DNA of 64,000 bases from the NCBI RefSeq assembly GCF_014651055.1, contig NZ_BMWD01000011.1, forward strand, positions 160,722-224,721. The letters run 5' to 3'. This document shows positions 8,155 to 15,748 of the stretch, one piece after another (positions within the stretch are counted from its first letter, which is position 1; each line of letters opens with the position of its first letter). The translations under genes and the position numbers were made by a program. The stretch is from Streptomyces fructofermentans (lineage in GTDB: Bacteria; Actinomycetota; Actinomycetes; Streptomycetales; Streptomycetaceae). The notes beneath the pieces are model-generated. The model worked only from the letters and a program-made list of their open reading frames with translations, was not told where the DNA came from and ran no database searches.

Positions 8155-8487
8155 TCAGGACCTGGCGTCCCGCTCCCAGCGGTAGAAGCAGTGCGCCATG
8201 GCGTCCTTGGGGCTGCGCCACGTCTCGGGGTCGTACGCGCTGACGTACGCCGACAGCTGCTCGCTGACACCGCGGAACTCGGGGTGCCCGGCCAGCTTCG
8301 CGATGGCGGGCGCGGGGTCCTGGTCGGATTCGATGAGGTGCATGTACACCTCGCCGAACTGGAAGAGGCTGCGCCGCCTGACGCCGATCAGGTGCGGGAG
8401 CTCACCGCCGTCGGAGGCGGCGAACACGTCGGCGATCGCCGGTGCCGAACCGGGCGCCATGCGGGCCACGATCAGGGCGTGGTGCAT
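8155..8487 (-). CDS. TcmI-like polyketide cyclase (WhiE ORFVII type)
   Basis: This 110-aa dimeric alpha-beta barrel has the TcmI signature MHHALIVARMAPGSAPAIADVFAASD near its N-terminus, followed by LIGVRRRSLFQFGEVYMHLIE and GHPEFRGVSEQLSAYV. Proteins of this family close later rings of aromatic polyketides. It is the last gene of the seven-gene minus-strand pigment operon, 24 bp after the aromatase gene. The ATG is preceded by an aggaag-type ribosome binding site. Confidence 0.9.
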   Translation of the reverse strand: MHHALIVARMAPGSAPAIADVFAASDGGELPHLIGVRRRSLFQFGEVYMHLIESDQDPAPAIAKLAGHPEFRGVSEQLSAYVSAYDPETWRSPKDAMAHCFYRWERDARS

Positions 8488-8511
8488 CGGGTCTCCTTCC
8501 TGGGCCGGCGG

Positions 8512-8991
8512 TCAGCCGGGCGTGACGGGCGCCTTGCGGCGGTCGCGGGCGACCTGCTCGATCCGGTCCCGGATGAGGGCGAGCTGCGTGCGGGAGTTGC
8601 GGTTGATGTTGTCCGTCATCCAGGCGTCGTCGACCGGGGCGTCGGGCTTCATCGCGAAGTCCTGCACCCAGCGCATCCGGGTGCCGCCGGGCAGTTCCAC
8701 GTACTCCCAGAAGATGTCCATGTGCGCGAAGGGGCCGGTCTCGACGCGGCGGGCCCGGACGGTCCGCGCGACGCGGTCGGGCGTCCGCTCCGACACCCAG
8801 CTCCAGACCTTCCCGTTCTCGTCCGGGTGCATGGTCAGGCGGAACGTCGTCGTGTCGCCCTCGCGGCGGAGCACTTCGACGGACGCGTACTCGCTGAAGA
8901 GCTCCGGCCAGTTCTCGATGTCGTTGGTGATGTCCCAGACGAGGTCGAGGGGGGCGTCGACGGTGATGCTGTTCTCGGTGTGTCCTGCCAC
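8512..8991 (-). CDS. Polyketide aromatase/cyclase (WhiE ORFVI type)
   Basis: This 159-aa SRPBCC (START-like) protein contains ENSITVDAPLDLVWDITNDI, WPELFSEYASVEVLR, VRWVQDF-type sequence (TRMRWVQDFAMKPDAP) and the C-terminal DNINRNSRTQLALIRDRIE. It matches the TcmN N-terminal-type aromatase/cyclase that folds and aromatises the first ring of the nascent chain. GTG 8991 is chosen because it falls one base beyond the ACP stop, giving tight coupling, and yields the standard length. Upstream in-frame extension is shadow sequence. Confidence 0.92.
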   Translation of the reverse strand: MAGHTENSITVDAPLDLVWDITNDIENWPELFSEYASVEVLRREGDTTTFRLTMHPDENGKVWSWVSERTPDRVARTVRARRVETGPFAHMDIFWEYVELPGGTRMRWVQDFAMKPDAPVDDAWMTDNINRNSRTQLALIRDRIEQVARDRRKAPVTPG

Positions 8992-8992
8992 T

Positions 8993-9253
8993 TCAGGCTC
9001 CAGCCTTGAGGGTGCTGTTGACGAGGTCGAGGAACTCGCGGGGCGACTTGCAGCGCTCTGCGTCGGGAGGGAGCGGCCGGCTGTACCGGTTCTCCAGCTC
9101 GCCGACGATGCCGAGGAGGCCGAGCGAGTCGAGGCCGAACGAGGCGAAGGGCGTCTCCGGCGCCTGTTCGAGCTCCCGGGGGTCGACCGTGACACCGGCC
9201 GACTGCTTCATGAGGGTGGCCAGCTCGTGGAACGTCACTTCGGTGGTGATCAT
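8993..9253 (-). CDS. Type II PKS acyl carrier protein (WhiE ORFV type)
   Basis: This 86-aa acyl carrier has the phosphopantetheine site FGLDSLGLLGIV (Ser near residue 42), which tethers the growing polyketide. Its ATG overlaps the stop of the KS-beta gene (ATGA), and the aromatase GTG follows its stop by one base. Order and length match the minimal PKS of spore pigment loci. Confidence 0.93.
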   Translation of the reverse strand: MITTEVTFHELATLMKQSAGVTVDPRELEQAPETPFASFGLDSLGLLGIVGELENRYSRPLPPDAERCKSPREFLDLVNSTLKAGA

Positions 9254-10527
9254 GCGGGTGTTCTCCTTCCCGCCCGGTCCTGTCGGGCGGAGTCGCCGCC
9301 GCGGCGCAGTACCAGCGCCGCGTTGGAGCCCATGAGTCCCCGGCTGAGGACCAGGGCCGTGCGCAGCTCGGCGGGGCGAGCGCGGGACATCACCAGATCG
9401 AGGTCGTGGCAGATGTCGAACACGTTGGGAGTGGGGGGTACCTGGCCGTGCTCCATCGCGAGTACCGCGGCCGCGATGTCCAGCACGGGCGCTCCGCAGT
9501 AGGCGCGGCCCGTACCGGTCTTGGGCGCCGTGACGGGTACCCGGGTGCCGTGCGCGCCCAGGGCGTCGGCGATGGCCAGCGCCTCGGCGCGGTCCGCCTC
9601 CGGCACGCCCAGGGCGTCGGCGAACACGACGTCGACCTCCTCGGGCGCGCAGCCCGCCTCGTCGAGGGCGCCGCGGATCGCGCGGGCGAGCCCTTCCCTG
9701 GACCGTTCCCAGCCGGAGACGCCGGTGAAGGTGGAGGCGTGGCCGGCGACCGTGGCCCGGACGGTCGCTCCGCGGTCGCGGGCGCGGTCCTCGTCCTCGA
9801 CGACGAGCATGGCGCCGCCCTCCGCGGGCACGAAGCCGCAGGCCCCCGTGGTGAACGGGCGGTAGGCGCGGTCGGGGTCGTCGACGGTGCTGAGCCCGGG
9901 GTATCCGAGCTGGCAGACCATCGAGTACGGGGCGAGGGGTGCCTCCGCGGCGCCGACGACGACCACGCCGGTGCCGCGCCGTACCGCTCCGGCGGCGTGC
10001 GCGACGGCGTCCAGGCCGCCCGCCTCGTCGCTGGCGACCACTCCGCACGGCCCCTTGAAGCCGCTACGGATGGAGATCTGGCCGGTGCTGGCGGCGTAGA
10101 ACCAGGCGATGGACTGGTACGGGCCGACGAACTTCGACCCCTTGCCCCACAGCTTCTGGAGTTCCCGCTGTCCGAACTCGCCGCCGCCCGACCCGGCGGC
10201 GGTGACCACGCCGACGGAGAACGGCTCAGCGGGGTCGCCGCTGCCGATCCCTGCGTCGTCGAGGGCGTGCGCCGCCGCCGTCATGGCGAAGTGGCTGAAC
10301 CGGTCGGTCTGGACGAGGAAGTTCTCCTCGACGACCGTCGAGGCGTCGAACGCCCTCACCTCGCCCGCCACGCGGAGCGGCAGGTGCCCGCATCCCTCGC
10401 GGGTGATCCGGTCCAGGACGTTGAGGCCTTCGCTGACGGACTTCCAGTACGCGTCCGTGTTCAGGCCGTTGGGCGCGATCACACCGATTCCGGTGACGGC
10501 CACGCGCCGCGGGTGCTGAGTGCTCAT
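9250..10527 (-). CDS. Ketosynthase beta / chain length factor (WhiE ORFIV type)
   Basis: This 425-aa KS-like protein has RRVAVTGIGVIAPNG at the N-terminus and GVVASDEAGGLDAVAHA at the position of the active site. The catalytic Cys of KS-alpha is replaced by Glu here, where antibiotic-type chain length factors commonly have Gln. It partners KS-alpha to set chain length. ATG 10527 overlaps the KS-alpha stop by four bases, and its own stop overlaps the ACP start. Confidence 0.93.
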   Translation of the reverse strand: MSTQHPRRVAVTGIGVIAPNGLNTDAYWKSVSEGLNVLDRITREGCGHLPLRVAGEVRAFDASTVVEENFLVQTDRFSHFAMTAAAHALDDAGIGSGDPAEPFSVGVVTAAGSGGGEFGQRELQKLWGKGSKFVGPYQSIAWFYAASTGQISIRSGFKGPCGVVASDEAGGLDAVAHAAGAVRRGTGVVVVGAAEAPLAPYSMVCQLGYPGLSTVDDPDRAYRPFTTGACGFVPAEGGAMLVVEDEDRARDRGATVRATVAGHASTFTGVSGWERSREGLARAIRGALDEAGCAPEEVDVVFADALGVPEADRAEALAIADALGAHGTRVPVTAPKTGTGRAYCGAPVLDIAAAVLAMEHGQVPPTPNVFDICHDLDLVMSRARPAELRTALVLSRGLMGSNAALVLRRGGDSARQDRAGRRTPA

Positions 10528-11792
10528 CGTGTCCTCCCGCCCGGCCCGGTCAGCAGTACCGCGGACTGGAAGCCGCCGAAGCCGCTGCCGACGGAGAGCA
10601 CGTTCTTCAGCTTCCGCGGGCGTGCGGTGCGCGGCACGTAGTCGAGGTCGCAGTCGGGGTCGGGGGTCTCGTAGTTCGCCGTCGGCGGCACCACCTGGTG
10701 CTTCAGGGCGAGGACGCAGGCGACCAGCTCGATCGCGCCGATCGCGCCGAGGGAGTGCCCCACCATGGACTTGATGGAGCTCATGGGCGTGTCGTGGGCG
10801 TGGGCGCCCAGGGAGCGCTTCACCGCGGCGGTCTCGTGCCGGTCGTTCTGCCTGGTGCCCGAGCCGTGCGCGTTGACGTAGTCGATCTCGGTCGGGTCGA
10901 GACGGGCCTGGTCGAGCGTGGTGTCGATCGCCCGGGCCATCTCCAGCCCCTCGCCGGTCAGACCGGTCATGTGGTACGCGTTGCCGTAGGTGGCGTAGCC
11001 GCTGATCTCGCAGTAGATGTGCGCGCCGCGGGCCCGGGCGTGCTCGTACTCCTCCAGGATCAGCACCGCCGCGCCCTCGCCCATGACGAAGCCGTTGCGG
11101 TGGGCGTCGAAGGGCTTGGAGGCGTGCTCGGGGTCGTCGTTGCTGTCCGAGGTCGCCCTGATGGCGTCGAAGCAGGCCATGGTGATCGGTGAGATCGGCG
11201 AGTCCGACGCCCCGGCGATGCAGACGTCGGCGCGGCCCTCCTCGATGGTGTGGAAGGCGTAGCCGACCGCGTCGAGTCCGGAGGTGCAGCCGGTGGAGAC
11301 GGTCTGCACGGGTCCGTGGACGCCGTGGCGCTCCGCGACGACCGAGGCGAGCGTGCTCGGCGAGAACGCCATGTGCAGTTTCGGGCCGGCCGCGCGGTGG
11401 TCCACGTCCCACCGCTGCCCGCCCTCGCTGACCAGGACGTAGTCGCGTTCCAGGCGGGTGGTGCCGCCGACGGCGCTGCCCAGGGAGACAGCGGTGCGCC
11501 AGGGGTCCGCCCACTCGGTGTCGAGGCCGGAGTCGCGTACCGCCTCGTCGGCGGCCACCACGGCGAACTGGATGTACCGGTCCGCGTGTTCGCCGAGCTC
11601 CGGGTCGAGGCCGTGCGCGAGCGGGTCGAAGTCGCACTCGGCGGCGATGCGCGAACGCAGTCCCGCCGGATCGAACAGCGTGATGCCGCGGGTCGCGGTA
11701 CGGCCTCCGGAGAGGAGGTCCCAGAACGCCGTCGCCCCGATGCCGCCCGGTGCGACCACGCCGACGCCCGTGACGGCCACCCGCCGGGTCAC
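10524..11792 (-). CDS. Ketosynthase alpha (WhiE ORFIII type)
   Basis: This 422-aa beta-ketoacyl synthase carries the catalytic Cys in VSTGCTSGLDAVG (about residue 170) and the two His motifs NAHGSGT and MVGHSLGA. PFDAHRNGFVMGEGA is also typical. It condenses malonyl units on the ACP. It starts at GTG 11792 overlapping the cupin stop and is the first subunit of the KS-alpha/KS-beta/ACP minimal PKS. Confidence 0.95.
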   Translation of the reverse strand: MTRRVAVTGVGVVAPGGIGATAFWDLLSGGRTATRGITLFDPAGLRSRIAAECDFDPLAHGLDPELGEHADRYIQFAVVAADEAVRDSGLDTEWADPWRTAVSLGSAVGGTTRLERDYVLVSEGGQRWDVDHRAAGPKLHMAFSPSTLASVVAERHGVHGPVQTVSTGCTSGLDAVGYAFHTIEEGRADVCIAGASDSPISPITMACFDAIRATSDSNDDPEHASKPFDAHRNGFVMGEGAAVLILEEYEHARARGAHIYCEISGYATYGNAYHMTGLTGEGLEMARAIDTTLDQARLDPTEIDYVNAHGSGTRQNDRHETAAVKRSLGAHAHDTPMSSIKSMVGHSLGAIGAIELVACVLALKHQVVPPTANYETPDPDCDLDYVPRTARPRKLKNVLSVGSGFGGFQSAVLLTGPGGRTR

Positions 11793-12271
11793 CGTATGAC
11801 CCCGCTTCGCTCGGCCGGCTTCCCGTGGTCCGGGGGAGCCAGGTCGGGGCCGCCGACTCCGAAGTCGGCGCCGTGCACGGTGCCGTCGGTCGCCTCCGTG
11901 TCGACGTGGCCGAGGCTCGGCCGGGGCGCGAGCGGGCCCAGGTGGAAGACCATGCGGGCCTCCACGTCGCCGACGTTGCGGAAGCGGTGCCGCACGTTGA
12001 TCGGGATCAGGAGGCCCTGATCGGTGCGGAGCCCGTGCGTCTCGCCGTCCAGGTCGACCTCCAGGGCGCCGTTGACGACGTAGACGAACTCCTCCGAGTA
12101 CGGGTGGTAGTGCTCGCCGATGCGCTCGCCCGGCCGGACGATGGCCAGGCCCATGAAGCCGCTGGTGGAACCCACGGTGGCGGGCGTGAGCATGGCCCGC
12201 AGGTCGCCTCCGCGCCTGCGGTTGGGTTCCGTCTCGCTCAGGTCCACGATGTGCGGATGCTGCTTGTTCAC
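11789..12271 (-). CDS. Cupin protein (WhiE ORFII type)
   Basis: This 160-aa single-domain cupin has metal-site motifs GEHYHPYSEEFVYVVNG (His, His, Glu) and the second motif PINVRHRFRNVGD. WhiE ORFII-like cupins accompany spore pigment PKS genes and are thought to act in ring formation or tailoring; the precise reaction is not known to me. ATG 12271 follows cggaggtagc. The stop overlaps the KS-alpha GTG. Confidence 0.9.
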   Translation of the reverse strand: MNKQHPHIVDLSETEPNRRRGGDLRAMLTPATVGSTSGFMGLAIVRPGERIGEHYHPYSEEFVYVVNGALEVDLDGETHGLRTDQGLLIPINVRHRFRNVGDVEARMVFHLGPLAPRPSLGHVDTEATDGTVHGADFGVGGPDLAPPDHGKPAERSGVIR

Positions 12272-12346
12272 GGTGCTACCTCCGGGTGGGACGGTGAGGT
12301 CCGAAGGGGGGAGAGGGGAACGGCCGCGGACACCCCGGGGCTGTCC

Positions 12347-13468
12347 TCAGGAGTCCGCCGAGCGGTCGGTGACGGGCATCATGTCCGCGTGCGACAGGAG
12401 CCGGTTGACGTTGCGCTCCGTGTCCAGGGCGCCCTCGACGCCGATCGCGGCGCCGTCGAGCAGGCGCTGCAGCTCCGCGGCCTTCCGGTCGCCCTTGAGG
12501 CCGAGGGAGGCGAGGGAGTCGCTGTCGAGCTCGCGGTCGATGTCGATGAGGCGCACCACGATGTCGTCCCGCTGGAAGACGGTGCTGCGGTACACGGGGC
12601 CGTCCGGGTCGCCCGCCGCGGCCTCGTCCTGGTGGGCGAGCAGCCGGGCCAGCTCCATCCCGTGGCCGGTCTTGGCCGGGTAGTACAGCGCGTGGCGCCG
12701 CAGGTCGGCGGGTTCCGGCCGGTCGGCGACCACATGGTGCACGGCCGGGAGCGCGGCCCGGGTGAAGAAGACGCGCGCCGAGTCGGGGTCGGACAGGTCC
12801 CGGTCCTGCTCCAGGTGCGGGTTGATGGCCTCCTCGACCGCTCGCACCTCGGGCTGGCGGGCGACGTGGCGCAGGGCCGCGAGCAGGTCGCCCTCGACCT
12901 CCACGGCCCGCACCACGCGGTTGCCGTGCATGAAGAGCGAGGTGCGGCGCAGCCGCGTGTTGTCGTCGACCTGGGCCTGCGGCGACGTGTACCCGGCCAG
13001 GATCTCCGCGACCTTCGACTCGGAGCCCGGCTTGACGGTGAAGGTGAGGGCGTGGCGTGCCACGCCGTCGCCCACGCGGGCCGCCACCTGCAGTCCCGTC
13101 GCCGCCGACTCCGGAGTGAGCGGCTGGGAGGGGCTCGTCTCCCGCAGGATGCTGTAGCGCATCGAACGGGTGTCGCGGACGCAGCTGTGCATCGGCCTGA
13201 CGGTCTCGACGTGCTCCTCGCTGTTCACCCAGGCGAGGAAGGGCGGGGCGCTCTCCCACTCGCTGGTGATGAGCCACTGCGAGGGGTTCTCGATCGACTG
13301 GCAGAGCTGGTCACTGATGTGACCGGGCACGGACGCGACCTGGTTGCGCATGAGCTCGTACGCGTCGAGGAACTGCTGCTGCGCTCCTTCGTACAGGTCG
13401 AGCAGCAGGATCACCCGCAGCCTCGAACCGTCGAACGCCGACTGCGATATGCGTCCTGAGATGGTCAT
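12347..13468 (-). CDS. SchA/CurD-like spore pigment protein (WhiE ORFI type)
   Basis: This protein of about 373 aa contains a SchA/CurD-like domain repeated in two halves. RLRVILLLDLYEGAQQQFLDAYELM occupies the first, and LTFTVKPGSESKVAEILAGY begins the second, with ferredoxin-like segments after each. It is the first gene of the minus-strand pigment operon. The frame is open further upstream, but ATG 13468 (preceded by aaaggtg) gives the family start MTISGRISQSAFD. The function in pigment synthesis is unproven; an oxygenase- or cyclase-like fold is inferred. Confidence 0.88.
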   Translation of the reverse strand: MTISGRISQSAFDGSRLRVILLLDLYEGAQQQFLDAYELMRNQVASVPGHISDQLCQSIENPSQWLITSEWESAPPFLAWVNSEEHVETVRPMHSCVRDTRSMRYSILRETSPSQPLTPESAATGLQVAARVGDGVARHALTFTVKPGSESKVAEILAGYTSPQAQVDDNTRLRRTSLFMHGNRVVRAVEVEGDLLAALRHVARQPEVRAVEEAINPHLEQDRDLSDPDSARVFFTRAALPAVHHVVADRPEPADLRRHALYYPAKTGHGMELARLLAHQDEAAAGDPDGPVYRSTVFQRDDIVVRLIDIDRELDSDSLASLGLKGDRKAAELQRLLDGAAIGVEGALDTERNVNRLLSHADMMPVTDRSADS

Positions 13469-13771
13469 CCGGCACACCTTTCTTCTTCGCGGACCTTCTT
13501 CGTCGCGGGCCTTCTTCTTCGCGGACCTGCTCGGTCGCGCCACATCCGTCGCGGCACATTCGTCGCGGAAATCGGGACACCGCCGTGCCCGAAAGGCCGG
13601 GGGCGCCGATGAGCCGATTGTTGGCGGGCACCCCGACACGCGCGAGCCCCACGCGGCGGGCGGGTGAACGTCCGTCGTCCGGGCGCCCAAAGTTCGCGTA
13701 CCGGGTGGTGGAGGGCGTGGAATGTGCAGGCCATCCCTGGCTCACGACGCAGGAGACGCTGGAGGCAGTCA
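13469..13771. promoter_or_regulatory. Divergent promoter region of the spore pigment locus, with short repeats
   Basis: These 303 bp separate the divergent SchA/CurD and hydroxylase genes, the position of whiEP1/whiEP2 in S. coelicolor. Next to the minus-strand start (13476-13560) the sequence repeats cttcttcgcggacc / cttcttcgtcgcgg / cattcgtcgcgg several times. No conserved ORF is supported. GGAGG at 13761-13765 is the hydroxylase ribosome binding site. Confidence 0.55.
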
Positions 13772-15592
13772 ATGAACCGAATCGAAGCGGCCGGCGAGAC
13801 CGGTCACCGCACGCCCGTCCTCATCGTCGGCGGCTCGCTGGTGGGCCTGTCCACGTCCCTGTTCCTCGGCCGCCTCGGCGTGCCGCACACACTGGTGGAA
13901 CGCCACTCGGGGACCTCGATCCATCCGCGCGGGCGCGGTAACAACGTGCGCACGATGGAGCTGTTCCGGGTGGCCGGGATCCACCGTCGCATCGAGGAGG
14001 CCGCGTCGGTCCTGGCGGACAACCACGGCATCCTGCAGACGCCGACCCTGGTGGGCGACGCCGGCGAGTGGCTGTTCAAGGAGATCGACCCCGGAGGCGG
14101 GCTCGCCCGCTTCAGCCCCGGCGGATGGTGCCTGTGCAGCCAGAACGACCTCGAACCGGTGCTGCTGGAGAGCGCGCGCGCCCTGGGCGGGGATCTGCGG
14201 TTCTCCACGGAGATGATGTCGTTCGAGCAGGACCCGGACGGGGTGACCGCGCGGGTCAAGAGCCGGGAGACGGGTGAGCACACCACCATCCGGGCGGACT
14301 ACCTCGTCGCGGCCGACGGTCCGCGCAGCCCGGTCCGCGAGCACCTCGCCATCGGGCAGAGCGGCCCCGGGGACCTGTTCCACAACGTGAGCATCACCTT
14401 CACCTCCCGCGGCCTGGCGGAAGTCGTCGGCGACCGGCGCTTCATCGTCTGCTACCTGACCGACCCGGACGCCGACGGGGCACTGCTGCCGGTCGACAAC
14501 CGGGAGCACTGGGTGTTCCACGCCCCCTGGCACCCCGAACACGGGGAGACACTGGAGGAGTTCACCGACGAGCGGTGCCGGGACCACATCCGGCGGGCCG
14601 TCGGGGTACCGGATCTCGATGTGGAGATCACCGGCAGGGCCGCCTGGCACGCGGCCGAGCGGGTCGCCGAACGGTACGCGCGGGGCAGGGTCTTCCTGGC
14701 CGGCGACTCGGCCCACGAGATGTCCCCCACCGGGGCGTTCGGCTCCAACACCGGTATCCAGGACGCGCACAACCTCGCCTGGAAGCTGGCCGCCGTACTG
14801 GGCGGCTGGGCGGGCCCCGGCCTGCTGGAGTCCTACGACGCCGAGCGCCGGCCCGTCGCGGAGGCGACCAGTGCCCGCGCGTCGTCGCGCTCCGTCGAGC
14901 ACAGCCACCCCGGGTACACCCCCTCCCCCGAAGCCGTGGGTGCCGTCGGCCTCGGCGGGCCGGGGCGTCCCGCGGGCGCCGGAGGCCCTGCAGGCGCCGG
15001 GGCTCCCGGAAGCACGGGCGGAGCCGGCGGCCCGGGCCGTCCCGGCGGACCCGACGGAGCCGGGCGTCCCGACGGAGCCGGGCGTCCCGGCGGGCCGGGC
15101 GGGCCGGGCGGCAGGAAGGGCGGGATCCTCAACGTCGCGCTGGCCTACCGGTATCCGCGCGGCGCGGTCCTGGGCGCCGACCCGGCGGTGCCCGTCGTCC
15201 CGGACGGCGTGCGGCTGACGGGCGAGCCCGGGAGCAGGGCACCCCACATGTGGCTGCACCGTGCCGGCACCCGGATCTCCACCCTCGACCTGTACGAGAG
15301 GTCCCTGGTGCTGCTCAGCTCCGAGGACGGCGCGGGCGGGTGGCACGCCGCGTCGGCCGGGGTCGCGAGGCGGCTGCTGGTGCCCCTGGACTCCTACCGG
15401 ATCGGCGGCGGCTCCGGCGCGGACCTCACCCCCGCGGACGACGCGGACTGGGCGGAGGTCCACGGGGTCACCGCGGACGGCGCCGTGCTGGTACGTCCCG
15501 ACGGGTTCGTCGCCTGGCGGTCCGAGGGGGCGGCCGCCGACCCCGGGGCGGCGCTGCAGGAAGCCCTCACGGCGGTGCTGTCCCGCGACTGA
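13772..15592 (+). CDS. FAD-dependent polyketide hydroxylase (WhiE ORFVIII type) with collagen-like linker
   Basis: This 606-aa aromatic-ring hydroxylase has a Rossmann FAD site VLIVGGSLVGLSTSLFLGRLG (GxGxxG variant, about 15-35), a DG-type motif YLVAADGPRSPVRE and the second FAD motif GRVFLAGDSAHEMSPTGAFG. It would hydroxylate the polyketide using NAD(P)H and oxygen. Between catalytic and C-terminal thioredoxin-like domains (about residues 392-450) lies a run of GPG/GRP/GAG triplets resembling collagen. ATG 13772 has GGAGG at good spacing. It is divergent from the pigment operon as in whiE/sch loci. Confidence 0.92.
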   Translation: MNRIEAAGETGHRTPVLIVGGSLVGLSTSLFLGRLGVPHTLVERHSGTSIHPRGRGNNVRTMELFRVAGIHRRIEEAASVLADNHGILQTPTLVGDAGEWLFKEIDPGGGLARFSPGGWCLCSQNDLEPVLLESARALGGDLRFSTEMMSFEQDPDGVTARVKSRETGEHTTIRADYLVAADGPRSPVREHLAIGQSGPGDLFHNVSITFTSRGLAEVVGDRRFIVCYLTDPDADGALLPVDNREHWVFHAPWHPEHGETLEEFTDERCRDHIRRAVGVPDLDVEITGRAAWHAAERVAERYARGRVFLAGDSAHEMSPTGAFGSNTGIQDAHNLAWKLAAVLGGWAGPGLLESYDAERRPVAEATSARASSRSVEHSHPGYTPSPEAVGAVGLGGPGRPAGAGGPAGAGAPGSTGGAGGPGRPGGPDGAGRPDGAGRPGGPGGPGGRKGGILNVALAYRYPRGAVLGADPAVPVVPDGVRLTGEPGSRAPHMWLHRAGTRISTLDLYERSLVLLSSEDGAGGWHAASAGVARRLLVPLDSYRIGGGSGADLTPADDADWAEVHGVTADGAVLVRPDGFVAWRSEGAAADPGAALQEALTAVLSRD

Positions 15593-15630
15593 GGCGCGGC
15601 GGCCGGCTCTCGCGCCCCGGCGAACGACCT

Positions 15631-15666
15631 GTGCGGTGTGCCGGCTCCAGGGCCGGCACACCGCAC
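15631..15666 (+). terminator. Terminator after pigment hydroxylase, 15-bp perfect stem
   Basis: Arms 15631-15645 and 15652-15666 are perfectly complementary with a six-base TCCAGG loop, 39 bp after the hydroxylase stop and before the convergent lamin-tail gene. It probably acts in both directions. Confidence 0.85.
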
Positions 15667-15748
15667 GCGGTTCGGACGGGCCGCCTCTCAACTCGGCCGC
15701 GGGACGAAGGGGTTGTCGTGGTGGTGGCGCGGCGGGGCCGCGCTCGGA

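Noticed and set aside
5057..8185. A 1042-aa plus-strand open frame across the beta-helix and methyltransferase genes
   Set aside because: It is Arg/Pro/Gly-rich without domain similarity and lies in another frame of well-supported genes; GC bias keeps it open.
5901..8270. A 789-aa minus-strand open frame opposite the same genes
   Set aside because: Composition is antisense-like (V/R/G/H-rich); known genes cover both sides on the plus strand.
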